A stretch of DNA of 64,000 nucleotides from Gonatopus flavifemur (Eukaryota; Arthropoda; Insecta; Hymenoptera; Dryinidae), in the NCBI GenBank assembly GCA_018340375.1, contig JAFFJZ010000006.1, forward strand, positions 28,650,001-28,714,000, read 5' to 3'. This document shows positions 35,208 through 47,756 of this stretch, in pieces. Numbering within the stretch: position 1 is the first letter of the stretch; every line of letters starts with the position of its first letter. A program made the translations under genes and the position numbers. The notes under the pieces are model-generated. The model was not told where the DNA came from. It worked only from the letters and a program-made list of their open reading frames with translations, and searched no databases.

Positions 35208-38200
35208 TTAAACTTTGCTGTTGATCGCAGCATTTGCTAGCAAAGGTATTAGCTGCTCGGTTAATTGTCCAACTGTTTGTTGTAATAAAGCATGTTTTTC
35301 TTCTAACGATGCAACCTGTATCAAAAAAATTTATCGAATATTATAACAATAACACGATAATTGTGAATCATGATACTTTCTTTTACACTGAAAAAAATAC
35401 TTCTTATGGCATAAGAAATCTTTACTTGGATTCCATTCAATCGGGATGTTTACAAATTTTCTTGGAAAAAGACTTCTTAAAAGATCACTCAAAAATATTA
35501 TATGATTATCAGCATAGAGAACGGCTCTTCTGAACTAGTTCGTTCGCGAGCTACCAAAGTTTACTCTAAAAACACATAATTCGTGTCTAAGCACGAACTA
35601 TCGATGTCTAAAACACGAATTCCCGATATTTTCACAGTATGGATACCTTGAATTCGATTGAATGTTCGTTCCAATGAATTTTTTCCAGTGTAATACTCGA
35701 TGTACATATTATTTACCCTTTCTGATAATTCACTGTAAAGATTATACGGAACAAAGGCAGGAGGTCCAGGCGAGGATATAGGAGATTGAAGTCTATCTAA
35801 TCTGGATTGTAAATCGGTCACTGTTACATCCGTCCTAGGACTTCTCTCCTTATCTTTTGGTTTAACATCATCGTGATCTGGTTCCAACTTGATATTCGAT
35901 TCTCCTACGTTTACCGGTGTTAACCTATCGTAAATATAATACAATGAATTCTAAATATTCTCTTTCGTGTATCCCTTGAACGATAAAAATACATACCTTC
36001 TCTCTTTTTTCACTTCAACTTTATCAAGTCGATCGATCGATGCAATTTTCCTTCTCTCTTGATTAATTTTCAATTCTTCGACCTACGATGAAGGTAAAAT
36101 TCATTACAATCGATATATCATAATTTATCGTAATATATTTGATTAATTAGAATATACCCAAGGTGCTTTTCTTCTGGTTTTGGATACTACTGCTCCATCC
36201 CCTTCATCTTCTCGCAACTGATCTAGAGTCGTTTCGGCATTACCATTGGCTAAATTATCATCCTATCAACAAAATAATGATATTTGGTAATTATGAATTT
36301 TATGTATGAAAAGTATATGTATGTATTATGCATGTATGTACCAAGACAGCGTTAGAAAGTGGCGTGGGGGTTGTAGATCCAGCGGCGTGTCGTAAGTGTT
36401 GAGAGGAGGGCGGCCGACGACGAGGTGCTTTAGCTCGAGAAGCAGTTAAATGCGAAAGCGGTGCACCTTCTCCGCGTTCTACCCCATCCAACTCTTCACT
36501 CCCAGTACCATTGTTGCCGTTATTATTCGCACCACTGTCTGCCACAAGTCTTTTCAAACTAGATATAATCGAATGATTTCCGACAGATTTTTTGTTTTCA
36601 ATCGTCGATGACGCGCTCGTAGACAACGAGGGAAACGCCGACGCAATCTTTTTATTTGTATCTACGGAAAAAAAAAACATCGAAATTCATCATCCTTTTT
36701 AAATATCAATTCAACGAAAATGAAAATATACCTGTATGAAGATTTTTGGGATCCAAACTCCTCCTTGCGTGAGCTTTTTCATTTTTCTTCACACCGTGAG
36801 AATTTTTCGTGATAGATTTGGAGCCTGTATTCTCATGCCATTGTTCTTGATCTTCGTTCTTCGAGGTGATAACTTCCACAAAATTGTCAGGAAATAGACC
36901 TATTTGACCTCTCAGTTCTCCTTTCCACCAACCCTTAAAAAATTGTGAAAAAATGCAGGAATTAAAATGAATGCTTTTTTCTTGTGATTGAAAATTTCAA
37001 ATTGACAAGAGAGATAGAGAAAGAGAGATAATTTATATTACCTTATCGGGTGCATCTTTAGATAAAAGCGTGATAACATCTCCTTCCGCCAGAGTCAATT
37101 CATCTTCGTTATTAGCCTCGTAAGGAAACAGAACTCGACAGAGTTCAATTTTGTCTCTTTCTTTGTGTTTTTCTTGTAATTCAGGTAATTCTTGGGAAAC
37201 AGGGGGCGAAACGAAATTCGATGGAAACACTCCAACCCGACCTCTCAACTTACCTCTCCACCATCCCTCTTCGACCTCACCCAAAAATTCTATGGACTCT
37301 TGGGGTACGAGAGTCAACTCATCTTCGTTGCATGGTTCGTAACTGAACAGAACCTTACAAAATCTTCTACCAGAACCATTCCTCAGGGTTACTTCGGAAT
37401 CTGGTTTTGTATTCATTGTGCTCTCGCCGCTACTGCCACTTGCCGCTGAGGGAGGTTCTATCACCTGTGTACAAAAATTTTCGTAACTCAATGCGTTTCA
37501 TGTGCGATCGTTCGGTTATCGTACGTGAAATTATTTGGATGAATTTTTTCAGTTTTATTGTTTCCAAGATGAAAAAAAAAAAAAAGATAATATACAATTC
37601 TGCGGTATTTGCATTTTTCGGAATAGCAAAGCAAAGTGCTGAATAATTGCTTTTAACGGTGGATACGTATAGTTTGTTGTTCTTATAAAATAACGAATCG
37701 TCTGTGAGGCATTTTCGAATGATAACGATAATTGTGAATTTAAAAAAAAAAGGAAAATGATAAAGCGTGAAGAAAATTTATAGTTTTGTTTTAAATTATA
37801 AGTATAGATTGATAATTTCATTATGTATTCTCCTTTGATAGATTTAATTATCAATTATGTAGCATGAAATCGTGTTGATATCGAACGAGTTCACTGATGA
37901 ATGACCGATTCATAATCTTCAAGCAATACAGTGTATCAATACTTTCATATTCTTTGACATCATTGTCTATAAATAGTTCCGATGAGTAAGAATGTTGTCT
38001 ATGAGATAATTCGTGAAAATTATAGTAAGTTACATACGTGGTATTTTGGAAATTTTATAAAAGATAAGCACAAGTTTTCAATAAGATTGAACGATCCGAT
38101 CAAGAACGTGAGCGATAACAACATTTTTGTAATGAATTTTTCAAGATATCTCTTGTGCAGAACATGAGAAAATATTATTTCAATTTTGTTCATTATAATC

Positions 38201-39218
38201 ATAAAGTATGTTCTTGAAGAGAAAAAGTGAATGCAAAGAAAATGACATCTCTTTACACCAGTTAGACAATAATTTATTTGTATTCGATACTCATTTTGAA
38301 GATTTTAATCAAATTTGGTATTCTCTTTCTTTCCAATCAGCTGATTTCAATCAAATTTTGTTATCTTCTTTGGTCTCTCGACTAATAGAAAAATATCGAT
38401 GAGAATCATATAATTTGATCCATACGATGTAAAGTTTCCTGAGGAGTTTAAATGGTACTTTCATTTCATTCTAAAGTTCACAATAATTTATAATTTCCAG
38501 TACAATATTTACTGTGTAAAAAAATTCTTGTGAAAATCTATGAATTTTTCAATTGCAATGACAGAAATTTTTACAATGTGACTTGAAAATTTCACTCTTC
38601 GTGAAAACCCAAACGTGATCTCATACAAATTGGCACAGTGAGAAATATTGGATTTCACAATAAAAAGAAATGAATGTTCCTCTGTGGAATCTTTGATCAA
38701 TTTTTTGCATGAACTAAATAAATTGTATTTCAAGCGACACGAGCATCAAAATTGTAGCGTACTGCAAATATTTTTAATGAAAGTCTGAAACAGAAGGGAA
38801 AGTGGAACAGTGATTGAAATAATTGGTATAACTTTGAACAAAACATGTAACTTACCAGGGATAGAAATGAGATATTTAAAATATTCAAAATAAAATAGAT
38901 TCTCATGCCTCATTGAACTTCTCATACATACAACGCACGATTCGTATTGACCACTCGTCGTTTGAATATAACAATCATTCATCGGTGTAATTATCTCGTA
39001 CAAAACAACAGGAATGTAAATTATCACGATAAGAGTATAGAGGAAAAATCTACCTTGACAAAATTATCAGGAAACATGCCACGTTTGTCTCTCAAAGTAC
39101 CTTCCCACCAACCTCCGAGCATAACTTTGATTTCCTTAATGATATCTCCTTTCTTAAGAGTTAATTCATCTGGCTCTTGTGCCACATAATTATATTCCAC
39201 AATAGCCTCCATTTTCAT
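35208..39218 (-). CDS. cindr: CIN85/CD2AP-type adaptor with three SH3 domains
   Basis: Eight coding exons (39218-39054, 37464-37042, 36933-36732, 36661-36342, 36262-36158, 36082-35997, 35924-35717, 35315-35208) join in frame to 538 residues. The family bridges Cbl, endocytic proteins and actin at receptors and cell junctions. SH3-A is residues 3-55 (AIVEYNYVAQEPDELTL..GMFPDNFVK), SH3-B about 90-142 (VLFSYEPCNEDELTL..GVFPSNFV), SH3-C about 163-219 (VLFPYEANNEDELTL..GLFPDNFVEV). Residues 332-348 read LSHLTASRAKAPRRRPP, the capping-protein interaction motif of CD2AP/CIN85 with Ala for the usual Pro. The C-terminus (VASLEEKHALLQQTVGQL..) is the expected coiled coil. Translation can start at 39218 or at Met3 (39212). 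Intron 1 is 1.6 kb; other promoters upstream are possible. Confidence 0.94.
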
Positions 39219-42200
39219 AATATATATTATATCTTATAATAATATAAGTGTTTAGATAAGACGATACAAGGAATCTAATTTAAAGTTGCACACACATCAC
39301 AATGTTTTTTAAATCTAAAAAAAGAAAAAAAAATTTGAAAGATTGAAAAAAGTTTGTCTGAATGATAAACGTCAAAGGGAAAGTGAATGAAGAACAAAAA
39401 AAAAATGCTAAAAATGTGTACTACGATAACGATCACGAAATTGTATATCGCGTGGCGAAGGAGAACAGAAAATAACAAAAAACGACACAAGCTTCGAAAT
39501 CAATCGAGGTTGAAAGCACTTTGTATTGCAATTTGGACATTCGTTTTATTTTCCTTATTTGTGATATTTGTAATTGAATACGTGATATGACGATGGATTT
39601 GGTTAAATACACAAACGTAGCATACGTAGGAATTAGGACGAAACACACGTTAGTGAGGTAAGCGTGTTTCCGATGTATCCTCCACCTTCGAAAGCAGTGA
39701 CACAACTTACGAGACTCATCGTAATACGATGATTAGAAAAATAACGATAATTGAAAAATTAAGACGATTGATTAGAGTTTGTTGTCGTATCTTTAGGCGT
39801 ATCCAAAACTTGGTTGACAGTCCGACGAATCTGTCATCACCGCGGCCATTTTGAACTCTATAGGCAAAGTAGGTAAACGCGGCTCTCGGTAAATGCCTTG
39901 CACTCCAGAGCTAATCAGCTAACCTATGGGAGAGAACCTTTCCAAACCGCGCCAACTCACAATTTTCTAATAGTCCGGCGGTCGTAAGCTCACTTTGTAT
40001 CCTTCATTTTATTTATAACAATGAATATTCGATAATTGTGCACTCAGATGTATTTTACACAATTTTCGACCGAAACGAGTCATTCGCGATTCACGCGAAG
40101 GTAATTTTATCAAGAGAAACTGATAAAATACAAAGGTGTTTTGTCTTCTCTTTTTATTTATATACACATTTACGTTCACTTTATCGTGTTTGGATTACTG
40201 CGTCTCTTTGTGATATTTCACGCACGTAAATTCAGTTTTTTCTAACAATAAGTAACATAATGACATTCTCGATGGTTGACAATATTTGAGGAGAAAAAAA
40301 TGATTGTTTCCTTCTTCGTTTTCAACAGGCTCATTCATCGGGCGGTAATCGGTCTTTTATCACAAAAATCCTCACGTATCGAAGACGCGTGAACGGAATA
40401 TTAACGCGTATCTGCATAGTGCTTTGTGAGTCATCCAGTGGTGATCCATGACACAGGTTTTCTAGAAATTACATATATATGTATACACATGATATCAGAT
40501 GTTCGGATGAGATGGTCTTGGTAGGTAGATGTAATAAAACTAAACTTACGTTAAGATAATTTCAGATAAAACAGTTGTTTTTCAAAACAATTCACTTTTG
40601 TACACAATTTTCACGTTTAAGGAATTTTCTCTACATTCCTCTGAAAATCTTAGACACCGGAGTAGAATATACATACACTCGATTGGATCATGGAAAATGA
40701 TAATGCAAATAAATCCACATTGCTATCGTTAAAAAGTGTGCCATTTGTTTCTTTATTGATGCTTCAAACATTAATTCATACAGTGGTACTTCTACGAACA
40801 TAAAAATGGACATGTATTTAATGTATATGTGCATAAAATGATAGCGTAACTATTGTAAATTTCGTTATACAATACATACAAGTGTGTTTGTGTGTGTGTG
40901 AAATATTTTAATAGAACATACCTCGCATTCCGACTTTAAATATTTCGTGTTATTCAAAGAAAGTATATATATATATATATTTATGTTTACAGATTCAATA
41001 AAAAGACAATCCCGACAATCGAAACAAGAACAAAACCCCACGCCATGACATCCACGTGTCATCAATTTCACATTAGCGAAACAAGATTAGCTAAAGTCGT
41101 ATAAAAAATGTATCTCACAGACATTCTTTCTCCCAAAGACCAGCTTCGGGCGGAGAATAAAAAATTTGGTTAACGAGCAAAGGAGGTGGTGCACGAAACG
41201 ATCCAGCGTTCGTCGCTCAAACAATTGACTCACATTTTTCACTTTGGTGAGATTCAAAATTTCTTCATTTCCTCCCTTGTATAAAAATTGACATTGTAGT
41301 AGTGTTGTTTTTATTTTTTTGTTTCTACATCCCATCTCCACGGGTAGCAAAACGAATAATCGAAGTTCAAATTTGAATCGAGGAATTTTCAAACAAATCC
41401 TCCGTTGCTCTGTGACCGCGCCGTATCAATAAGTATTATTATTCCTCATACAATCGGCCGAAATAATTGATTTTTATACGCAAAATTCAATGGGTTTATA
41501 TACACATATTATTCATCGATTGTTATAAATATACATATAAAAGCCACAAAGATGTACCATTGATTCTATCGTGTATATTACAAAGTTTATTCGCCTTTCT
41601 TGGTTATTTATAATGTATTCGTATAAAGATATAAATGCGGTTGAAATAAATGCCCCGTACTTATTCAACTGTCAATTACAAGTATCGTTGACAAATGATA
41701 TTCCTTATATTATTAGCTATCGATCGTTACCAGTCAAAAAACCAGAGGTTGCATAAAAATAGGCGCATATGAAATATAACTGTGGAATCGATTTCTCTTT
41801 CCGTACTTGTTGTCGTATATATTATTTTTCATTTTTCCAAGTGACACGAAGTATTTAATGATACACTAGCAGTTCTGCATAGCATTGATTAAAACGACCC
41901 ATTGAATCTCATTTGACTTTATTTGTCAAAGTGATTTCATTTTGTAGGGTTGAATGGATTTGTTTAAACAGGGGTCAGGTTTCCTCTCAATTTTTCCATT
42001 TCTAATATTGTTGGCTAGTAGTTGATTATTAAATTGATAGAAAAACAAAACAGGCTAAAAATATAAAAAAATTGTATTCCTCGCTTTTGGGTGAAATTTG
42101 CACATTTGACGCCTGATTTCTACGAACGACAGTTCATAACTTTGAAACTTTTGATGAAAAATACGAATAAAATTATCTCACAGTTCGAAATGATAATAAA

Positions 42201-44263
42201 TAAGCCTGCTAATGTGCAGGGATGGTCGATACTTGACATTATCGATACTTTTTATAAAATTTTGATCGATATTTTATCAAATTCAATATAAAAAGTATCG
42301 TTCATAATGTGGTTTCCTCTCCAAATGACTGAAAACAATGTTGTCACACTACAGAAGTAAGTCAAGACCTACATAAAACGATGAATTACCATTTCACCCA
42401 TATTCGTCATATAAATTTCAGTTCACCCTCGAATAAATTTATATAGTTTTTAATATTATCATTATTATTAATATTATTATCTCTTACACCTAAACATAAT
42501 AAATTTTTTGTTTTAATTTATATTATCACTGGGGGGCGACGACTAGTAAAATTTCATTATCTTGGATAAAATGATCTTTCGCTTAACAATTACGCTAAAA
42601 ACTCAAAAATTCATTTCTTTATGTTACGAGTTGCGCAAAACTTTTGTTTCTTTCGATATTTCGTATAGGCACAATAAAGGCTTTTGGAATTCCTGTCGTA
42701 CCTAAATGAGAAAAAAAAATCCACATATATTTCGCGTGTAATAAACTAGTATCGGTTGATAAAGAAAACATTGATGCTATTTTTTATTTGTTGTGCGGAT
42801 ATATTTGCTTGCATCCTTATTACTCGCGTGTGTTGTGTCTATCCATCATCGTCATCTTTTTTTTTTCTTTTTTGCTTTTCGTTTTATATCATCTACAAAC
42901 GTTTATGGACAATCAACTGGTAATTACTAAACTATATTGCGGCGTCAGTCTCTGCGATAGGCAGTTATTTCGCTATATATAATAATATTAGTTAGTTTTC
43001 AATGCAGCAATAGGATAACAATTTGTTTTCTCTTTTTCGTGGAAAGAAAAAGTTTAGAAGGAAAGGTAGCAATGAGGATATAAATCATCTTGATATATAT
43101 TCTCATTGGGAAGAAGATGTACGTGAAACGTGAAAAGTGTTCCAAAGGGATAGTTCGCTACCGTTGCTCTATGCAACTTTTGGACTCTCTATTAGAGAAA
43201 CAAAGAAACAAATTTGTCCTACGAATTACAACGACGGTTCACAGAACTACGTTGTGTTTTTATATAAATTATCTACGAAGGAAATGAACGAAGGGATTTA
43301 GAAAATACCCCGCAAACTTACACTGATGCAAATGCCACCCAGTTGAAAATTCCCGCTCGGATACCCGAATAACCAGGTAGAGATATGTTGTGAACATTCA
43401 AACTCACAAAATCTGATAAATTATCGTTATTTATCTTCTAGATTCAAGTTCTTAGAACTGGAAACATAGTTTAAAGTTGCACTGCGAGATTTTTTGCTCT
43501 CTAATAGCTGAATATTGTGTTATTCGAGTACTAATTCGTTTCAATAAACGATTCAAACTTCAGCAACATGTAGAGAGATCGAACCACATGCATTGAAAAA
43601 CATTTTGTATGTCTGCAAAACAAAAACAAAATGGTTTACACAATGAGCGCGAAGGGTATGAAAAAAGCGATTATTGGAAATGTTCCGGAATCCCATGTCC
43701 CTCGAACTTATTCAATCTCGCTTCTCCCTCGGATTCCCATTGTGGTATCCGACTGGTCCTGCCCTGGTCCCGTTCGAGAATATTCCGCTGGCCAGTGATT
43801 GGATTTGTTGGGTATAGAAACTATTGGGTAAAATTCCTTCGATCAAAGAGAAAGAACTATTCCATACAGTGAAATGCTATACGATACTTTGGGGAGGTAC
43901 AATTTTCATGCACGTTAAAGGAATAGTATTATTAAGACTGTCATACTCTCTTTACAACTTTCAAACATAGAAAAACAATAAATGGATTCAGTATATGACG
44001 TTATTTACTTCGATATATGATTGAATGTAACCTGATTTATATCGATATATATATTCGTAGAGCCTCGAATTGTTGAATATTTGATGATTTTCATAGTAAA
44101 AAACCTGCCCGTAACATACGTTCATCACAAACCGCTCACGCGTAAATCTACAATTCCTACATATTTTACCCTTTCCTTTCTATTTGAATCGTTACCCGAG
44201 TTAGGGCAATCTCAACCTTTCATCTCCAATGAATATTTTCTCCTTTTAATATTCTGCCAAACC
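39219..44263. other. Region between cindr 5' end and the 3' end of the second Rab gene
   Basis: Contains a CpG-rich block (about 39830-39990) with a 19-codon minus-strand frame (39792-39848), probably cindr 5' UTR or promoter. A CCC-ended element lies at 41883-41974, a small palindrome at 42241-42302 (ATCGATACTTTTTATA with its complement) and a GC-richer block at 43670-43810 that I cannot assign. No gene recognised. Confidence 0.45.
41883..41974. repeat. Degraded CCC-ended element
   Basis: CATTGATTAAAACGACCCAT at the left and ATGGATTTGTTTAAACAGGGG at the right (shown as ATGGATTTGTTT and AAACAGGGG) match the ends of 26231-26466. Dinucleotide flanks are no longer equal. Confidence 0.55.
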
Positions 44264-47200
44264 TTAACAACTGCATCTCCAAGCATCAGCTTGCTGCGAT
44301 GGCGAGTGAGCTTTGATCACCCCATCCGCTCCGCTTCTTTCGGAAGCATCGAATAAACTGGCCTGAAAATATCGTTTCTATTCATTTCAATGAATGTATC
44401 GAGATACTTTTCGACAGATTCACATACAACATCGCTCCCGATCTCGAGGTGCACGCGGAAGTTAGATATCCATCTTCTCCATCTAAATTCTTCGTGGAGA
44501 CAATTTAATGTGACTCGTCGATGGCGATGTTGTACAGATGTTGAATCAAAAACAAAAACACCTAGACAAATATAAAACTTTACCCTCCGTCCTCTTTGTT
44601 CTCTGATCCTTCGGGCGAGCGTGAGGAAAGCTTCTTCGATATTGATGTTCTCCTTACAAGAGACTTCGAAGAAAGGCATGTCAAAGTTTTCCGCAATTTT
44701 CTGTCCCCTTTCGGCATCTACCGCTCTTTGCGCAGTTGCATCGCATTTATTCGCCGCAAGAACTTTGACCACGTCCGGTGAAGCGTTCTGCATTTTGTAT
44801 ACAGGATTAGTTTTCAATAGGAGATAGTTGTGGCGTGTATAATGAACGATATACAAAAATTGTTTCAAATTTCCAAAGTAGGCGAATCAAAATTTATCTA
44901 GGACTTCAATTACGGGAAAAATTTTGAAATCCCGAGTTTATAGCGTATTATAGCGCATTCGACGACGCAAATTGTTGTAAACTACAAAGTTTTTTACCTC
45001 TTGTATGTTGCGAAGCCAATAAGAGAGATGATTGAAACTTTCTAAACTAGTCACATCGTACATCAACAGAATTCCCATAGCTCCTCGGTAATACGCTGTT
45101 GTGAGGGTTCGAAATCTTTCTTGACCGGCGGTATCCCTGTGAACAGTAACAATACGAGTATTGTTTATATTTTATCAGATTTTTAGAGTTAGATTTGAAT
45201 TCTTTAGCAAGCTAGAAGCGAGCCTGTCGATTTTTACAGTAGAAGTCTAGGATTCGAGATAAGAATTCCACTTCAATTTTCAGTAGAGTAAAATCCTCAA
45301 AATTTTGCTTTCTCGGTTGGAGAGTTCCTAGCCAGCAAAATCAAGGCAACCTCATTACCATCCACTTTCAGGAACTTTCGAGAGCAAGAACGAAATATCA
45401 AAAGTTCCGAGCAAAAGCGATATACTTATAATTTGGAACAAAAGAGCAGCCACAGCAATCTATCAATCCAATTCTGTATTTATGCGCTGGTTCGTTTTTG
45501 CTCGAGCTTTTCAGTGTTTCGTTTTTGCCCTCGAAAGTTCCTGTCCTGTTTTCGCTTAACAACAATAATTGGGGTGTCACTTTTGCTCTTAGCGTATCAT
45601 ATAGTACTCAATTCGTGTATGAAAATTGCTGCAACTTGATAGTATTTTACTACAAGTACTACTTGGTAGCATTGAGGCAGTGCTACGTTATCTCGGATAG
45701 CAATTTAGCTTTGCTGCAATGTTGTCAGGGAAGCTTTTGACAAGGTTGACATAAGCCTCCTAGTTGACACACGACAAGAAGGGTGCAAGTTTACAAAACC
45801 CTTGCAGCAGATTTGTAGCTAATACGTTGCTACCGTGGCACTGTTAGTAGCATAAACGCAAATTTAGGAGCGCTTTGTTGGCCAGGTTCACGTTTCCTGA
45901 TGATATAAAAAGGAGCAATAAATGAAATCGGATGGTTAAACACGATCTCTAACAACAAGATGCAATGATCAGCGATCGATAGTACCCAAGTAACACAAGA
46001 AATAGTCTCATTTGGAAGTTCTAAGCATGTTCGTAGGATTTTTCAAACACGTTCTTAGCATTTTTAACTTCCTGTGTTGCTTGGGTAGTATCAAGAGTTT
46101 CCCTAGCGGAAGGGAAACGTGTAAAGCGTGTAATAACAGTATTTACCCGAGTCAAAAAGTGGAACCTGATTTAGCTCTGATTCGTTGCGTATTACGGAGT
46201 AAATCAGGTTTGATTTCATTTTTCGCCCTGATCTCGCGCAGTTCTCAACCTGATCTTGCTTTCAACATTCTCATTCAACCTGATGTTAATCTTTTTTCGA
46301 TCCGATTAAACTCTGGATCTTTGCGTATTACGGAGTTGACCAGGCTTTAAAAAGTATTACAATTTTTCGACTCGGGTACAAAGTAGAGTTGCTTCGGATA
46401 GCGTTTCCTACACTCTCCCCCATTTTTACCAGGGTTTTTATAGAAAATTTCTCGAGTTTGTATTGATTTTGATAAAGTTTCTATCGAGGTTTTATAAAAT
46501 TCAATACAATTTTTATTAGTAGCAAATTGTGTTTCTGGGATGTTTTCTACATGGAGAAAAATAATTCCCTATGATAGCTATTTCGTATATTTGATATTGG
46601 GATTAGAGGTGTAGGATATTTCACGGTATCGATATTTTATAAAATTCGATATAAACTCATCGACAAAGTTTGTATAAAAAATATCGGTACCGTGAAATAT
46701 CGTGCACCTTCAATTGGGATAGTTAAAAATATTGCAGTTGAATTTTAGCTCCTATTAGCGTTTTCTTCTGTGTAAAAGTTCAGAAAACCTCCTCCACGTT
46801 TTATAAATATTCTTTAATCCTCAAAATGGCACCTGTGTACATTTTTTGCATTCCATCGTCATGGTACATTACACGCATTTCCGTCCGCGCACAAACACAT
46901 ACCGCGAAAATATATACAATTTGAATTGTGATGTGTGCACAGCGGAGAACTGAAATTTATTCCCCAGACTTTCGCGAATGTGAACTTTCCTCTAAAAACA
47001 GGGAATCGATTAGTAAGTTTGATAAGCTATAATTTTTGAAGAATTTTTGAACGGCACAAAGATTGTTTACTCCTCTATTGCTCTGTTAAATGAACTTTTA
47101 TACTTTATATGGCAAAATATCATCACAAGATATATCGCAAAACTCACCAAATTTGTAGTTTGATCGGTGTTCCATCGAGGTTGATGATCTTTTGTTTGAA

Positions 47201-47756
47201 ATCAATTCCTGTTCCAACGAACGTAATGGTATTAATTCATTATCGATATTTAAATGTTTTTGTGAATAATATATAAGGATCCGAATTTTACAAATAAAAA
47301 ATAATCATAATAAATTAGCATCAGGTAAAAAAGGGGAAATAAAATAAACATCAACAAATAACAGCTGTGGTCAGCCAGCGCCTGTGAAGACGCAATTCTT
47401 TGTCTACTGTCACTAGATTATCATTTCACAGGGGCATGGATGGACCGATCCACCGTTTGTAAAAAACGCTTCGGAAAAACCAAAGATTGGGTTGATTATC
47501 AACTTTCGTTGATAATTACACATATTTTTCGTATACGCACGCACATGCACATCATAAGAAAAGAGAGTGACTCTGGTTTCGAGAAATATCGGGATGACAA
47601 AGTTCCTCATCGTAACGATAGTCATTTCTCACCTATCGTTGAAATATATGTATCGTAGTATCGTTCGTCGCAATAACGATGTACGATGCAAGTTTTCCCG
47701 ACGTTAGAATCACCCAAAACGAGTACTTTGTAAGTTGCTGCAAAGTCCAGGGCCAT
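44264..47756 (-). CDS. Rab-family small GTPase with CXC tail
   Basis: Exons 47756-47633, 47208-47148, 45136-44998, 44787-44584 and 44362-44264 join in frame to 208 residues. Rab GTPases recruit effectors to vesicles. Motifs: P-loop GDSNVGKT (15-22), switch [12 protein letters not shown] (39-49), switch [22 protein letters not shown] (62-81), RabF-like [13 protein letters not shown] (121-124), EVSCKE (149-154), and a prenylatable CSC end (206-208). The [10 protein letters not shown] region resembles Rab3/8/15 types, but [19 protein letters not shown] and the [11 protein letters not shown] segment fit none exactly; an insect-specific Rab such as RabX4 is a candidate. Start Met precedes [14 protein letters not shown] directly. 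The 1.9-kb intron 2... (45137-47147) and flanking sequence hold three CCC-ended elements. Confidence 0.9.
45327..45886. repeat. CC-ended foldback element in the Rab intron
   Basis: Ends CCTAGCCAGCAAAATC and CGCTTTGTTGGCCAGG, flanked by TT on both sides. Core words GTAGCA/TGCTAC and TTGCTGCAA recur in both orientations. A second hairpin lies inside at 45371-45543 (CAGGAACTTTCGAGAGCAAG with CTCGAAAGTTCCTG). Confidence 0.65.
45985..46085. repeat. CCCAAGYAACACA foldback element in the Rab intron
   Basis: Ends CCCAAGTAACACAAGAAA and TTCCTGTGTTGCTTGGG. TAGTA directly repeats on both sides (80-84 and 86-90 of the respective stretches), so at least TA is duplicated. Core units TTCTAAGCATGTTC and CACGTTCTTAGCAT are inverted copies. 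Confidence 0.75.
46146..46376. repeat. CCCGAGTCAAAAA foldback element in the Rab intron
   Basis: Ends CCCGAGTCAAAAAG and TTTTTCGACTCGGG, flanked by TA on both sides. The core carries TTGCGTATTACGGAGT twice and AACCTGAT four times, all direct copies. Confidence 0.75.
46611..46706. repeat. Small palindrome with ATATTTCACGGTATCGATAT arms
   Basis: ATATTTCACGGTATCGATAT at the left pairs with ATATCGGTACCGTGAAATAT at the right. It shares CGATATTTTAT..AATTC words with the palindrome at 42241-42302. Confidence 0.5.

Noticed and set aside
44317..44583. Continuation of the Rab exon 4 frame into 44317
   Set aside because: A clean donor at 44584/44583 and an acceptor at 44363 lead to a last exon ending in the prenylation motif CSC; the read-through frame is intronic or out of frame.
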